From Gaiellasilicea sp963789355 (GTDB lineage Bacteria > Actinomycetota > Thermoleophilia > Gaiellales > Gaiellaceae): DNA of 64,000 nucleotides. The notes beneath the pieces were generated by a model. It was not told where the DNA came from, made no database searches, and worked only from the letters and a program-made list of their open reading frames with translations. The stretch covers positions 124,001 to 188,000 of the forward strand of contig CAWBKK010000010.1 in assembly GCA_963789355.1 (NCBI GenBank), in the 5' to 3' direction. The translations under genes and the position numbers were made by a program. The stretch's first letter is position 1. Every line of letters begins with the position of its first letter. Positions 23,421 through 32,842 of this stretch are shown one piece after another.

Positions 23421-25907
23421 ATGAGCACGGTACTGGGGCAGGTTGCCTCGACGTCCGTCGAGATCGGTGGCAAGGAGATCACCTTCGAGACGGGCAAGCT
23501 CGCCAAGCAGGCGGACGGCGCAGTCGTCGTTCGCTCCGGCGACACAATGGTTCTGGCGACGGCTGTCGGCCGTCCCGAGGCGCGCGAGGGAGCGGACTTC
23601 TTCCCGCTCACCGTCGACGTCGAAGAGCGCGCGTACGCCGCAGGGAAGATTCCCGGCGGCTTCTTCAAGCGGGAGGGTCGGGCCACCGAGCGCGCGACGC
23701 TGACCGCACGCATGATCGACCGCCCGATCCGGCCGCTCTGGCCGAAGGGCTTCCGCAACGAGGTGCAGGTGATCTGCACGGTCCTGTCGGCCGACCTCGT
23801 CACACCGCACGACATCCTCTGCATCAACGGTGCCTCGGCGGCGCTGATGCTCTCGCCGCTGCCGTTCTTCGGCCCGGTGGGCGCGGTGCGCGTCGGCCGG
23901 ATCGACGGCGAGTTCGTCTTCAACCCGACGCACGAGGAGAACTTCGAGGAGTCGGCGCTCGACCTGATCGTCGTCGGCACCAAGGACGGCCTGACGATGA
24001 TCGAGGCAGGCGCGTCCGAGGTCTCCGAGGACGTGCTGCTCGAGGCGTTCGAGCTGGCACACCAGGAGATCCGCAAGCTGTGCGAGGCGCAGGAGGATCT
24101 CCGCCGCCAGGCCGGCAAGCCGAAGTGGCTCGACCTGGACGTGACCGCCGAGATCGAGAGCTCGCACGGGCACATGATCTGGGAGCGGATCCAGGAGGAC
24201 GGGATCCGCGAGGCCGCGTCGGTCGAGTCGGCGATCCTCGCCGATCTCGCCCCGGCGCTCTCGATGGAGTCGGGCGACGAGGACATCCAGCGGCAGGTGC
24301 AGGTGAAGGCCAGCGTCGCGATGTTGCTCGAGAAGCAGCGGCTCGCCGCTGTCGAGGGTCCCGTGCGGGAGCAGTTCGAGTCCGACCTCCGCGCCCTCAC
24401 GGACGCCGAGGACGACTCGAAGGAGCTCAAGTCCGCGAAGCGGCACCTCCTCTTCGATCGAATCGTCGAGACGGTCGAGCTCCCCTTCCCGGTCGGCCCG
24501 GCGACGGTCGACGGCGACGCGCCCGAGGTGAAGGACTCGCTGACGAAGAGCTACGTCAAGAAGGCGGCCGAGGCGGTCTACAAGGACCTCGTGCGCAAGA
24601 AGATCGCGATCGAGAAGCGCCGGCCGGACGGTCGCGCCACCGACGAGATCCGCCCGATCGAGTGCGAGGTGACGGTCAGTCCCCGCGCGCACGGTACGGG
24701 CCTCTTCCAGCGCGGACAGACGCAGGTGCTGTCGCTGCTGACGCTCGGCACGGCGAAGGAGGGTCAGCGGATCGACGACCTCTCCCTCGAGACCGACCGC
24801 CGCTTCATGCACCACTACAACTTCCCGCCGTACTCGGTCGGGGAGACGGGCTTCATGCGAGGCCCGAAGCGGCGTGACATCGGCCACGGTGCGCTGGCAC
24901 AGCGGGCGCTCGAGGCGGTCATCCCGTCGGTCGAGGACTTCCCGTACACGATCCGGATCGTCTCGGAGACGCTGGAGTCGAACGGCTCCTCGTCGATGGG
25001 CTCGGTCTGCGGCTCGACGCTCGCCCTGATGGACGCGGGCGTCCCGATCACGGCCCCGGTCTCCGGGATCGCGATGGGCCTCGTCAAGGAGGGCGACGAC
25101 TACGTCATCCTCACCGACATCCAGGGCGCGGAGGACCACCTGGGCGACATGGACTTCAAGGTCGCCGGGACGAGGGACGGGATCACCGCGCTGCAGATGG
25201 ACATCAAGATCACCGGGGTCACGCAGGAGATCATGCGCGGCGCCCTCGATCAGGCGAAGGACGCCCGCAACTTCATCCTCGACCGGATGCTCGAGGCGCT
25301 GCCCGAGTCCCGGACCGAGCTGGCAGCCCACGCGCCGCGGATCTCCTCGATCCAGATCAACCCGGACTTCATCGGGATGGTGATCGGCAAGGGCGGCGAG
25401 ACGATCCGCTCGCTCGAGTCGGAGTACGACGTTCAGATCGACATCGAGGAGGACGGCACGATCCTCGTCTACGCGACCGAGGGCACCAAGGCCGATGCGG
25501 CGATCGCTGCAATCGCCTCGCTGACCAAGGAGCCCGAGGTGGGGGACACCTTCACCGGCAAGGTCGTGAAGACGACCCAGTTCGGCGCCTTCGTCGAGCT
25601 GAAGAAGGGCACCGACGGCCTGCTTCACGTCTCGAACGTGGGCCCGGGCCGGGTCGCGCACATCGAGGACGTGATGGCGCGCGGCGACGTCGTCGACGTG
25701 ATCGTGCAGGAGGTGGACAAGGCGCGGGGCCGGATCGGCCTCAAGCTCGTCCACAAGCACGAGGACGGGCGGCTCGTCGAGCCGGAGGAGCTGATCGAGC
25801 GGGCCAAGTCGGCACCGCCACGGCCTCCGGAGGAGGACCGGCCGCGCCGCGACGGCGATCGCGGGCGGGGTGGCGGTGGCCGCGACCGCGGCCCGCGCCG
25901 CGACTAG
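23421..25907 (+). CDS. pnp: Polyribonucleotide nucleotidyltransferase (PNPase)
   Basis: PNPase degrades RNA 3' to 5' with phosphate and can add tails. The 828-residue protein has two RNase PH-like domains (about 15-230 and 390-610, the second with FMRGPKRRDIGHGALAQRAL and SNGSSSMGSVCGSTLALMDA), the linking helical domain, a KH domain (GMVIGKGGETIRSLE near 655) and an S1 domain (FTGKVVKTTQFGAFVELKKG). It ends in an Arg/Gly/Asp-rich tail of about 40 residues, a disordered RNA-binding type tail. The GTGGAGG ribosome-binding site lies inside the leader fold. Confidence 0.97.
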   Translation: MSTVLGQVASTSVEIGGKEITFETGKLAKQADGAVVVRSGDTMVLATAVGRPEAREGADFFPLTVDVEERAYAAGKIPGGFFKREGRATERATLTARMIDRPIRPLWPKGFRNEVQVICTVLSADLVTPHDILCINGASAALMLSPLPFFGPVGAVRVGRIDGEFVFNPTHEENFEESALDLIVVGTKDGLTMIEAGASEVSEDVLLEAFELAHQEIRKLCEAQEDLRRQAGKPKWLDLDVTAEIESSHGHMIWERIQEDGIREAASVESAILADLAPALSMESGDEDIQRQVQVKASVAMLLEKQRLAAVEGPVREQFESDLRALTDAEDDSKELKSAKRHLLFDRIVETVELPFPVGPATVDGDAPEVKDSLTKSYVKKAAEAVYKDLVRKKIAIEKRRPDGRATDEIRPIECEVTVSPRAHGTGLFQRGQTQVLSLLTLGTAKEGQRIDDLSLETDRRFMHHYNFPPYSVGETGFMRGPKRRDIGHGALAQRALEAVIPSVEDFPYTIRIVSETLESNGSSSMGSVCGSTLALMDAGVPITAPVSGIAMGLVKEGDDYVILTDIQGAEDHLGDMDFKVAGTRDGITALQMDIKITGVTQEIMRGALDQAKDARNFILDRMLEALPESRTELAAHAPRISSIQINPDFIGMVIGKGGETIRSLESEYDVQIDIEEDGTILVYATEGTKADAAIAAIASLTKEPEVGDTFTGKVVKTTQFGAFVELKKGTDGLLHVSNVGPGRVAHIEDVMARGDVVDVIVQEVDKARGRIGLKLVHKHEDGRLVEPEELIERAKSAPPRPPEEDRPRRDGDRGRGGGGRDRGPRRD

Positions 25908-25916
25908 GAACAGCCC

Positions 25917-25953
25917 GACGGGAGGCGGCGAGAGCCGCCTCCCGTCTTTCTCT
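25917..25953 (+). terminator. Intrinsic terminator of pnp
   Basis: A perfect 13-bp stem, GACGGGAGGCGGC with GCCGCCTCCCGTC, closed by a GAGA loop and followed by TTTCTCTCT. The only classical intrinsic terminator at a gene end in the window. Confidence 0.85.
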
Positions 25954-25970
25954 CTAGGATCGCAGGCCTG

Positions 25971-27257
25971 ATGCAGCAGCACGAGCTCTCGACGCTCCCG
26001 ACAGGCGAGCGCGTGATCACCGAGCACGTCGCGAACGTGCGCTCGGTCTCGTTCGGCTTCTGGATCGGCACCGGCTCGCGCGACGAGACGGACGCTCGCG
26101 CCGGGGTCTCGCACTTCATCGAGCATCTGCTCTTCAAGGGCACGAGCACTCATTCGGCGCAGGAGATCGCGGAGATCTTCGACGGGCTCGGCGGCGAGCT
26201 GAACGCGGCCACCTCGCGCGAGACGACGCTCATCTACGCGCGCGTCCCGGACGACCGGCTCGAGCCGGCGCTCGACGTCATGGCCGGCATGGTCTACGAC
26301 CCCGCCTTCTCCGAGATCGACGCCGAGCGCGAGGTCGTGCTCGAGGAGATCGCGATGGTCGACGACAACCCGCAGGACCTCGTCCACGACGTCGTTGCGG
26401 AGGCGGTCTTCGGCGGGCACCCGATCGGCCGCCCCGTGATCGGCCGCGCCGAAGTGATCTCGACGGTCAGCAAGCGGGCGTTGGCCGCCTACCACCGCGC
26501 CGCCTACGCCGCCGACAACATCGTCGTCGCGGCCGCCGGGAACGTCACGCACGACCGCGTGGTCGAGCTGCTCGCGTCGAGACTGCCTGCGACGACGCCG
26601 AACGGACGCCGCGCCCGCAAGCCGTTCGGACGCGTCCCCCCGCCGGGCTACCGCTTTCAGCAGAAGGCGACCGAGCAGTACCACGTCTGCCTGGGCGCGC
26701 CGGGGATCTCGCGCCGCGACGAGCGCCGCTTCGCCGCCTCGCTGCTCGACTCGATCCTCGGCGGCTCCGCCTCGTCGCGGCTCTTCCAGGAGATCCGCGA
26801 GAAGCGGGGCATGGCCTACTCGGTCTACAGCTACGCGTCGCAGTACTCGGACTCGGGCCAGGTCGGCCTCTACGTCGGCACCCGCGAGGAGAACCTCGTC
26901 GAGTGCTTCGAGATCGTCGCGCGCGAGCTCGGAGACGTGGCGGCGGGCAACGTGCGGCCGGGGGAGCTCGAGCGCGCGCAGGAGAACCTGAAGGGGAGGA
27001 TGCTGCTCTCGCTGGAGTCGACCTCGAACCGGATGAGCCGGCTCGGCAAGTCGCTGATCACCGACACCGCCCTGCTCACGCTCGACGAGCTCGTGGCGCG
27101 CGTCGAGGCGGTCACGGCCGACGACGTCGCTGCGCTGGCCGCCGACCTGCTCCGGCTCGACCGGCTCTCCGCCGCCGGAATCGGGCCGTCCGAGTCTCGT
27201 TTCCGAGCGGCGATCGAGCGCGTCAATCCCGCTCTCGTGGAGCGTGCCGCTGCATGA
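25971..27257 (+). CDS. M16 family zinc peptidase
   Basis: A 428-residue pitrilysin-type protease, the size of processing-peptidase-like bacterial members. The inverted zinc motif H48-F-I-E51-H52 lies in AGVSHFIEHLLFKGTSTHSA, with the distal Glu in EREVVLEEIAM near residue 125. The second, inactive-type domain follows (REKRGMAYSVYSYASQYSDS). Actinobacterial genomes commonly code this protein between pnp and dapB, as here; its substrate is unknown. TAGGAT lies 10 nt before the ATG. The stop overlaps dapB (ATGA). Confidence 0.92.
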   Translation: MQQHELSTLPTGERVITEHVANVRSVSFGFWIGTGSRDETDARAGVSHFIEHLLFKGTSTHSAQEIAEIFDGLGGELNAATSRETTLIYARVPDDRLEPALDVMAGMVYDPAFSEIDAEREVVLEEIAMVDDNPQDLVHDVVAEAVFGGHPIGRPVIGRAEVISTVSKRALAAYHRAAYAADNIVVAAAGNVTHDRVVELLASRLPATTPNGRRARKPFGRVPPPGYRFQQKATEQYHVCLGAPGISRRDERRFAASLLDSILGGSASSRLFQEIREKRGMAYSVYSYASQYSDSGQVGLYVGTREENLVECFEIVARELGDVAAGNVRPGELERAQENLKGRMLLSLESTSNRMSRLGKSLITDTALLTLDELVARVEAVTADDVAALAADLLRLDRLSAAGIGPSESRFRAAIERVNPALVERAAA

Positions 27258-27862
27258 ACGTCCTCCTGTTCGGCAGGGGCGGCAAGGTCGGGTCGGTGCT
27301 CGGCCCCGCGCTCGAGGCGGCCGGGCACGAGCTCGTGGAGGCGATCGGCGAGGCCGACGTCTCGGTCGACTTCACGAGACCCGAGGCGGTCGAGGAGAAC
27401 GTCCGGGTCGCACTCGAGGGCGGCGTCCCGGTCGTGATCGGGACGACCGGCTTCGACCAGGATCGCGTCGCCGCGCTCGCGCGAGTCCACGGGCTGGCGG
27501 TCTTCTACGCCCCGAACTTCGCGCTCGGTGCGGTCCTGATGATGCGCTTCGCCGCCGAGGCCGGGAAGCTCCTCCCGCACGCCGAGATCGTCGAGCTCCA
27601 CCACGACCAGAAGCTCGACGCACCGTCGGGGACCGCGAAAGCGACCGCGGCGCTCCTGCCGGCCGGCACGCCGATCCACTCCGTCCGGCTCCCGGGCCTC
27701 GTGGCGCACCAGGAGGTCATCTTCGGCGGGCAGGGCCAGACGCTGACGATCCGCCATGACACCACCTCGCGGGAAGCGTTCGTCCCCGGGGTGCTGCTGG
27801 CGCTCGAAAAGGTTCGCGATCTGCCGCCGGGGCTGACGGTCGGGCTCGACGTTCTGCTCTAG
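27254..27862 (+). CDS. dapB: 4-hydroxy-tetrahydrodipicolinate reductase
   Basis: DapB makes tetrahydrodipicolinate in lysine and diaminopimelate synthesis. The N-terminal nucleotide-binding loop is FGRGGKVGSVLGPALEA; VDFTRPEAV and VVIGTTGF follow; the catalytic site is ELHHDQKLDAPSGTA, with the His-His and Lys expected. At 202 residues it is clearly shorter than E. coli DapB (273), mostly through deletions in the N-terminal domain, yet all key motifs are kept. Coupled to the M16 peptidase; dapA follows 28 nt on. Confidence 0.92.
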   Translation: MNVLLFGRGGKVGSVLGPALEAAGHELVEAIGEADVSVDFTRPEAVEENVRVALEGGVPVVIGTTGFDQDRVAALARVHGLAVFYAPNFALGAVLMMRFAAEAGKLLPHAEIVELHHDQKLDAPSGTAKATAALLPAGTPIHSVRLPGLVAHQEVIFGGQGQTLTIRHDTTSREAFVPGVLLALEKVRDLPPGLTVGLDVLL

Positions 27863-27878
27863 CGTCGAGTGGCCGAGG

Positions 27879-27884
27879 TAGGAT
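27879..27884 (+). promoter_or_regulatory. Putative -10 box of dapA
   Basis: TAGGAT ends 6 nt before the dapA GTG, with no Shine-Dalgarno sequence between. No convincing -35 box. dapA may be read both from upstream and from this leaderless start. Confidence 0.45.
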
Positions 27885-27890
27885 TCGTCC

Positions 27891-28772
27891 GTGCTCGGCG
27901 AGTTGCTGACCGCGATCGTGACGCCGTTCAAGCGGGACGGAGCGGTCGATCTCGATAGCTTCCGCGCGCTGTCGCGCCACCTCGTCGACAACGGCTCCGA
28001 CGGCCTCGTCGTCACCGGGACGACGGGCGAGAGCCCGACGCTCTCGGACGACGAGCGCTTCCAGCTCTACGCCGCGGCGCTCGACGAGGTCGGCGACCGC
28101 GCGACGGTCGTCGCCGGCACGGGCACCAACGACACGCGCCACTCGGTGCACCTGACGGAGCGAGCGCACGAACTCGGGGTCGACGCGTTCCTGATCGTGA
28201 CGCCGTACTACTCGAAGCCGCCGCAACGCGGGATCGTCGCGCATTTCGAGGCGATCGCGGACGCTACCGACAAGCCGATCGTCGTCTACAACATCCCCGC
28301 CCGCGTCGTCGTCAACATCGAGCCGGAGACGATCTCCAGGCTGGCCGGGATCCAGAACGTCCGCGCGGTCAAGCAGGCGAACGACGACCTGGCGCAGGCG
28401 CAGCACATCGTCGAAGCGGGGCTCGACCTCTACGCGGGCGACGACGATCTGATCCTGCCGTTCCTCGAGCTCGGCGGCCTCGGCGGGGTCTGCGTCCACA
28501 CGCACGTCGTCGGCCCGCAGGTGAAGGAGCTGATCCGGCTCTGGCGGGCGGGCGAGCACGAGGCGGCACGGACGCTCGACCACGAGCTCCGCCCGGCGCT
28601 CGACCTGCTTCGCGTCGCCCCGAACCCGATCGCGATCAAGGCGGCGTTGAACCTGCTCGGCCACGAAGTCGGCGGCCACCGGCTCCCGCTCGTGGCGGCG
28701 AGCCACGACGAACGCGACCGCGTCCGCGACTGCCTCTCCCGGCTCGGCCTGCTCGCGCCCGCAGCCGTCTAG
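27891..28772 (+). CDS. dapA: 4-hydroxy-tetrahydrodipicolinate synthase
   Basis: DapA condenses pyruvate with aspartate semialdehyde, the first committed step to lysine/diaminopimelate. The 293-residue TIM barrel shows VTGTTGESPTL, VTPYYSKPPQ (with the proton-relay Tyr), YNIPARVV and AVKQANDD, whose Lys forms the Schiff base with pyruvate. The segment GGLGGVCVHTHVVGPQVKEL departs from the usual ISVTANVAP pattern, so a related aldolase is not fully excluded; adjacency to dapB favours DapA. It ends 8 nt before the convergent MFS-fusion gene. Confidence 0.9.
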   Translation: MLGELLTAIVTPFKRDGAVDLDSFRALSRHLVDNGSDGLVVTGTTGESPTLSDDERFQLYAAALDEVGDRATVVAGTGTNDTRHSVHLTERAHELGVDAFLIVTPYYSKPPQRGIVAHFEAIADATDKPIVVYNIPARVVVNIEPETISRLAGIQNVRAVKQANDDLAQAQHIVEAGLDLYAGDDDLILPFLELGGLGGVCVHTHVVGPQVKELIRLWRAGEHEAARTLDHELRPALDLLRVAPNPIAIKAALNLLGHEVGGHRLPLVAASHDERDRVRDCLSRLGLLAPAAV

Positions 28773-28780
28773 AAACCCTC

Positions 28781-30886
28781 CTAGTACTTCGCGAGGGCTC
28801 TGAGGCTCGCGACGACGTCGTCGTGAGCGACGGAGACCCGGCGCACAGGCGCATCCAGGTCTTCGAAGCCACGCTCTCCGATCTCCGCGGCCACCTCGGC
28901 CGCGAAACGCTCGTCTGGCCCGTCGTAGTGGAGCACGACCACCTTCGACGTCTTGGCGACGCTGCGCAGCACCGCCGTCCGATTCCAGAGGCCCTCCAGG
29001 GGGAGGGACACGATCTCGACCGAGAACTCGGCCGCCAGCGCGTTCGCAGCCTGCTCGGCTGCCGGGACGAGGTCGCCCCACGTGATCACGGAGACGTCGT
29101 CACCAGGCCGGAGCAGCTTCGAGAGCCGCAGGCCCTCGGGAAGCTCGACCGACTGCAAAGCCGGCGTCGGCGGGATCCGCATCATCCCGATGAGAGCGAT
29201 CGCGCCGGCGACGACGAGGAACGCGCTGGCGCCGAGAATGACCCCGCTCGGCCGGAACGTATCGTTCAGGAGCGGGGCCGCTGCGATCGCACCGATCATC
29301 GTCGTGGTCATGAACGCGGACGAGAGGCCGAAGACGGCTCCGTAGTACTCCGGGTCGGCCTCCTGCTGGACGAAGGTCTCGAAGAGGACGTCCGTGGTGC
29401 CGTCGACGAAGCCGATCGCCGCGATCACGAGCAGCGCCGTCGGCAGGTGGGTGCCGAGTGCGAGCAGGACGAAGAAGCCGGCCATGACGAGGAGCCCGGC
29501 GCCGATCCAGCGCGAAGCGGCCTCGCTCGCCCGGGCGAAGCCGACGAGCGCCTGTCCGAGCGTCAGACCGGTCGCCAGAGCGGCGAACGCGAAGCCGTAG
29601 CCACCCGAGCCGAGGCCCAGCTCGAGATCGAAGAAACCGGGGAAGGTTGCGTTGGCGAGTCCGGTCGCGAGCGTGGCGGACGCGAACGAGAGCACGAGCA
29701 GGAGCAACCGCCGTCGCCGGAGCAGGTAGCGGAAACCGCCCGACGAGCCGGCTTTGCGCTTCCGTCGCCGTACGGGTGCTTCCACCTTGACGCCGAGGAA
29801 GAGCAGGAAGGCGAGCCCGAACGAGGCGAGGTCGACGATGAGCGCCTCGGCAACGCCGAACCAGGAGAGCGCGACGCCGGCGGCAAGGGCTCCGATCGCC
29901 ATCGCGCCGTCGCGGGCGATGCCCAACCCGGCGTTGGCGGGCGCGAGCTGGCTTGCCGGCAAGAGGCTCGGAACGAGAGCGGGAACGGTCGCGGCCGAGA
30001 TCGCCGCCAGAGCCCCCGAGCAAGCGAGCACGACGAGGACGAGCGGAACAGATCCGGTGAGCACGCCGACGAGCGCGATGGCCACGGTGATGCCGCGAAG
30101 CAATTCGACTCCCAGGATCAGGCCCCGGCGCGAGTAGCGGTCGACGATCACCGCGGCGACGCCAGCGCCCAGAATCGGAGGTCCTAGCCGTGCGAGCAGC
30201 AGCATCGCGACACTGCCGGTCGAGCCGGTGCGTTCGTAGATCCAGCCGACGAGTGCCGCCAGCGTCAGCCAGTCGCCGAGGTGGGAGACCAGCTTTCCGG
30301 TCGCAAGCATCCGGTAGGAGCGCGTGTGGAAGGGCTCCATGAGGCGGTTGAACCGGAGCGCAGGCTCGTCCGCGCCGCTCGTTGCGACCACGACGATGAA
30401 CGCGATCATCCCGAAGCCGATCAGCAGGTCCCCGATCGAGAAGACGTTCGCGAGCGGGAGGCCGGCCGGGATCGCGAAGACGTCGCCGAGGAACGGCAGC
30501 CGGTCGGCAGCGGTCGAGACGCTCGCGTTGGGGCCGATCGTGATGTCCGCCGCCTCTGCCGCGGCCTCGGTCACGGGCATCAGTCCGCCGTTGACCGCGA
30601 TCGCGATTCCGTTCAGTGCCACGCCGAGCAGCACCGGCACGAGTGCCCGCAGCCGCAGGTTGGCGCTGACGAAGATCAGCAGCAGCGCGTAGCTGCCCAC
30701 ATGCAGGCCGAGTTCCGTCGCCTGGGAGAGCGGCTGAACCGGGATGTAGAAGACGAGGATCTGGATCGCGAGGGCGAGGGGAACCGTCCACGTCAGGCGC
30801 AGGCGGACATCCAGGAGCCGCTTCAGCTCGCCGCCGAGCAGCAGTGCGAAGACCAGTCCGAGCGCAAGACTCGGCAGGAGGAACAT
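28781..30886 (-). CDS. DUF5317-MFS transporter with C-terminal transketolase-C-like domain
   Basis: A continuous 701-residue protein in three parts. Residues 1-180: membrane helices resembling DUF5317 (AVNGGLMPVTEAA, LPFLGDVFAIPAGLPLANVF). Residues 185-575: a major facilitator transporter of about 12 helices (SHLGDWLTLAALVGWIYERT, then VDRYSRRGLILGVELLRG). Residues about 590-701: a soluble domain resembling the C-terminal domain of transketolase and E1-beta subunits (LLRPGDDVSVITWGDLVPAA, RSVAKTSKVVVLHYDGPDE, FEDLDAPVRRVSVAHDD). E1-beta uses this domain for subunit contact, not catalysis. ATG overlaps the HD-GYP stop (TGATG). No frameshift is apparent. Function unknown. Confidence 0.8.
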   Translation of the reverse strand: MFLLPSLALGLVFALLLGGELKRLLDVRLRLTWTVPLALAIQILVFYIPVQPLSQATELGLHVGSYALLLIFVSANLRLRALVPVLLGVALNGIAIAVNGGLMPVTEAAAEAADITIGPNASVSTAADRLPFLGDVFAIPAGLPLANVFSIGDLLIGFGMIAFIVVVATSGADEPALRFNRLMEPFHTRSYRMLATGKLVSHLGDWLTLAALVGWIYERTGSTGSVAMLLLARLGPPILGAGVAAVIVDRYSRRGLILGVELLRGITVAIALVGVLTGSVPLVLVVLACSGALAAISAATVPALVPSLLPASQLAPANAGLGIARDGAMAIGALAAGVALSWFGVAEALIVDLASFGLAFLLFLGVKVEAPVRRRKRKAGSSGGFRYLLRRRRLLLLVLSFASATLATGLANATFPGFFDLELGLGSGGYGFAFAALATGLTLGQALVGFARASEAASRWIGAGLLVMAGFFVLLALGTHLPTALLVIAAIGFVDGTTDVLFETFVQQEADPEYYGAVFGLSSAFMTTTMIGAIAAAPLLNDTFRPSGVILGASAFLVVAGAIALIGMMRIPPTPALQSVELPEGLRLSKLLRPGDDVSVITWGDLVPAAEQAANALAAEFSVEIVSLPLEGLWNRTAVLRSVAKTSKVVVLHYDGPDERFAAEVAAEIGERGFEDLDAPVRRVSVAHDDVVASLRALAKY

Positions 30887-32817
30887 CAGGAAACCGCCGC
30901 GACCGGCTGGAGGCGGGCAGGTGGAGCGGCCGCAACCAGCTCGAACGCGGCCGTGAGGTCGTCCCGCACGTCCAGCAGCCCCCGGTCGAGCCAGCCAGGA
31001 CGATCCCGCCGGAAGCTGAGGACGAGCCAGACTGGGGCCGGGGTCGTCTCGAGCCCGAGCGGTAGCGCCACCATGGTCGCCGCCAGCCCGAGCTCGGCTC
31101 CTGCTGCGACGAGCAGCTCGCCGCCGTCCGCGTCCCGCGCGAGCCAGCCCGTGATCGCGTCGTCGGTCGGTCGAATGCCGATGAGGCCGCCGCGCTCGAG
31201 CTCGACCCGTCCCGACATCGTCTCGGCGTCCCAGCGCACGATCCCGATCCAGTCGAGCGGCTCGAGCTGGGAGAGCGAGCGGACGAGCGCCGGAAACGGA
31301 TGCGTCGTGGACGCGAGAGCGCTCCGGACACTCGACGCCAGCTGTAGCGCGGAGCGAACGTCGTGGCGGCGCCAGAGCAACCCTCCGGCGGCAGCGACGG
31401 CGCCCGCAACCGTGAAGATCGTCGAGCCGATCGCCAGCGCCAGCAGGCTCGCGACGCCGCCCACGAGCGTGACGAGGGTGGCTGCCGACAGTCCGGTCGC
31501 CCAGCTCGGCACGCCAGGCCGAGAGCGCCGCCCGCGGAGCCCGCGCAACTCGGCGCGCGAGAGTGCGAGGCGCGGGTCCTCACCGCGCTTCATCGCGACG
31601 AACGCGTTCGCGACGCCGGGGTGAAAGTGGGTCCCGGCGCAGCGTTCGAGCTCGGCGAGCGCCTCGTCCTCCGACATCCCGGGCCGGTAGGAGCGGTCGC
31701 TCGTCATCGCGTCGAAGCTGTCCGCCACGGCCAGGAAGAAGGCGGCGAGCGGGATGTCGTCGCGGTGGATGCCGTAGTAGCCCCGCCCGTCGTAGCGCTC
31801 GTGGTGGTACTCGACCGCGCGCGCCTCATCGGCTGCGAGCCTGAAGCGGCGCAGCAGCCGCGCCGACAGCCGCGCGTGCCGCCGCATCGCCTCGTACTCG
31901 GCCTCGTCGAGCGGGCCGAGTTTGTTGAGGACGCTGGAGTCGACCGCGATCTTCCCGAGATCGTGCAGGCGACCGGCCCAGCGAAGCCGGCCGACCTGGG
32001 CGTTGGGAAGCCTCAAAGCGCGTCCGAGCGCCTCGACGTCGGCGGCGACACGGGTCGAGTGCGAGTAGGTGGAGGTGTCCCGTTCGTCGACGACGTTCGC
32101 GAACGTCTCGAGTGCACGCGCGGTCTCGCGGCGCAGCACTGCGAGGCGCTCGTACGCGCGGTAGACGGCGACCACGAGCGGCACGCAGGCCACGAGCGCC
32201 CAGGGCTCGTAGAGGACGGAGATGCCGATCATCAGCCCGAGGCCCGCCTCGGCGACCCGCGACGAGACGTCCGTGTGGAGCACGTCGCGCACCTCCGCCA
32301 GCGGCGCGCGGCCGGAGCCGAGCGCGGCCATCGTGTTCACGAGGGTCAGGTTCAGCAGGACGTAGACGGCTGCGAGCGCCGCGTACGCCGGGAAGTGACC
32401 GGGGAGATCGAGCGTGCCGGCGTTGCCGCCCGCGGCCGCGAAGGCTGCGCCGCCGCCTGCGGTGGCGAGCGCGAACACGCTCGCGTTGAAGGCGATCGCC
32501 CGCTTCGGAGCGCCACGCAGCAGGTCGACGATCACAACCCCCAGCGCCGCAAGCAGAACTGCGGGCCAGATGCCGGCTGCGATCACGAGCGCGAGGTGCG
32601 CCGGCGAGGAGAAGCTGAACGGCTGCGCGTCGAGCGGATCGAGCGAGCGGTCGTCGCCAGGGACCTGGACGACCTCCGTTGCGATCACCGCGGCCGCCCC
32701 GAGCGCGAGCGCGACGAGAGGCGCCGCCGTGGCCTCGTAGGCGGCGAGCAGGAGCACGCCGAAGCCGAGGCCGGTGGTGGCGCGGAAGTAGAACCTCTGT
32801 CCGCGCGCCGCAGTCAT
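30886..32817 (-). CDS. Membrane HD-GYP domain protein
   Basis: A 643-residue protein. About six to seven N-terminal membrane helices (residues 10-210) act as a likely sensor or anchor; an HD-GYP domain follows (about 230-410): AGRLHDLGKIAVDSSVLNKL, VEYHHERYDGRGYYG and AVADSFDAMTSDRSYRPG. HD-GYP enzymes hydrolyse cyclic di-GMP. The metal ligands look complete, but the name motif is GYY instead of GYP. Then two more membrane helices (TLVTLVGGVASLLALAIGST) and a C-terminal domain of about 150 residues, possibly GAF-like. ATG at 32817 was preferred over an upstream TTG. Coupled to the MFS-fusion gene. Confidence 0.85.
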   Translation of the reverse strand: MTAARGQRFYFRATTGLGFGVLLLAAYEATAAPLVALALGAAAVIATEVVQVPGDDRSLDPLDAQPFSFSSPAHLALVIAAGIWPAVLLAALGVVIVDLLRGAPKRAIAFNASVFALATAGGGAAFAAAGGNAGTLDLPGHFPAYAALAAVYVLLNLTLVNTMAALGSGRAPLAEVRDVLHTDVSSRVAEAGLGLMIGISVLYEPWALVACVPLVVAVYRAYERLAVLRRETARALETFANVVDERDTSTYSHSTRVAADVEALGRALRLPNAQVGRLRWAGRLHDLGKIAVDSSVLNKLGPLDEAEYEAMRRHARLSARLLRRFRLAADEARAVEYHHERYDGRGYYGIHRDDIPLAAFFLAVADSFDAMTSDRSYRPGMSEDEALAELERCAGTHFHPGVANAFVAMKRGEDPRLALSRAELRGLRGRRSRPGVPSWATGLSAATLVTLVGGVASLLALAIGSTIFTVAGAVAAAGGLLWRRHDVRSALQLASSVRSALASTTHPFPALVRSLSQLEPLDWIGIVRWDAETMSGRVELERGGLIGIRPTDDAITGWLARDADGGELLVAAGAELGLAATMVALPLGLETTPAPVWLVLSFRRDRPGWLDRGLLDVRDDLTAAFELVAAAPPARLQPVAAVS

Positions 32818-32842
32818 CGTTGCTCTGAGACTGCTGGTGGTG

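Noticed and set aside
23322..26684. 1120-codon minus-strand frame opposite pnp and the M16 peptidase
   Set aside because: Antisense shadow of GC-rich codons; no domain pattern, while pnp is certain on the plus strand.
28501..28510. DapA reclassified as an unrelated aldolase because of VCVHTHVVGP
   Set aside because: The Schiff-base Lys, the GTTGES loop, the Tyr and the YNIPAR motif are all present and dapB is next to it; the change is noted but does not outweigh them.
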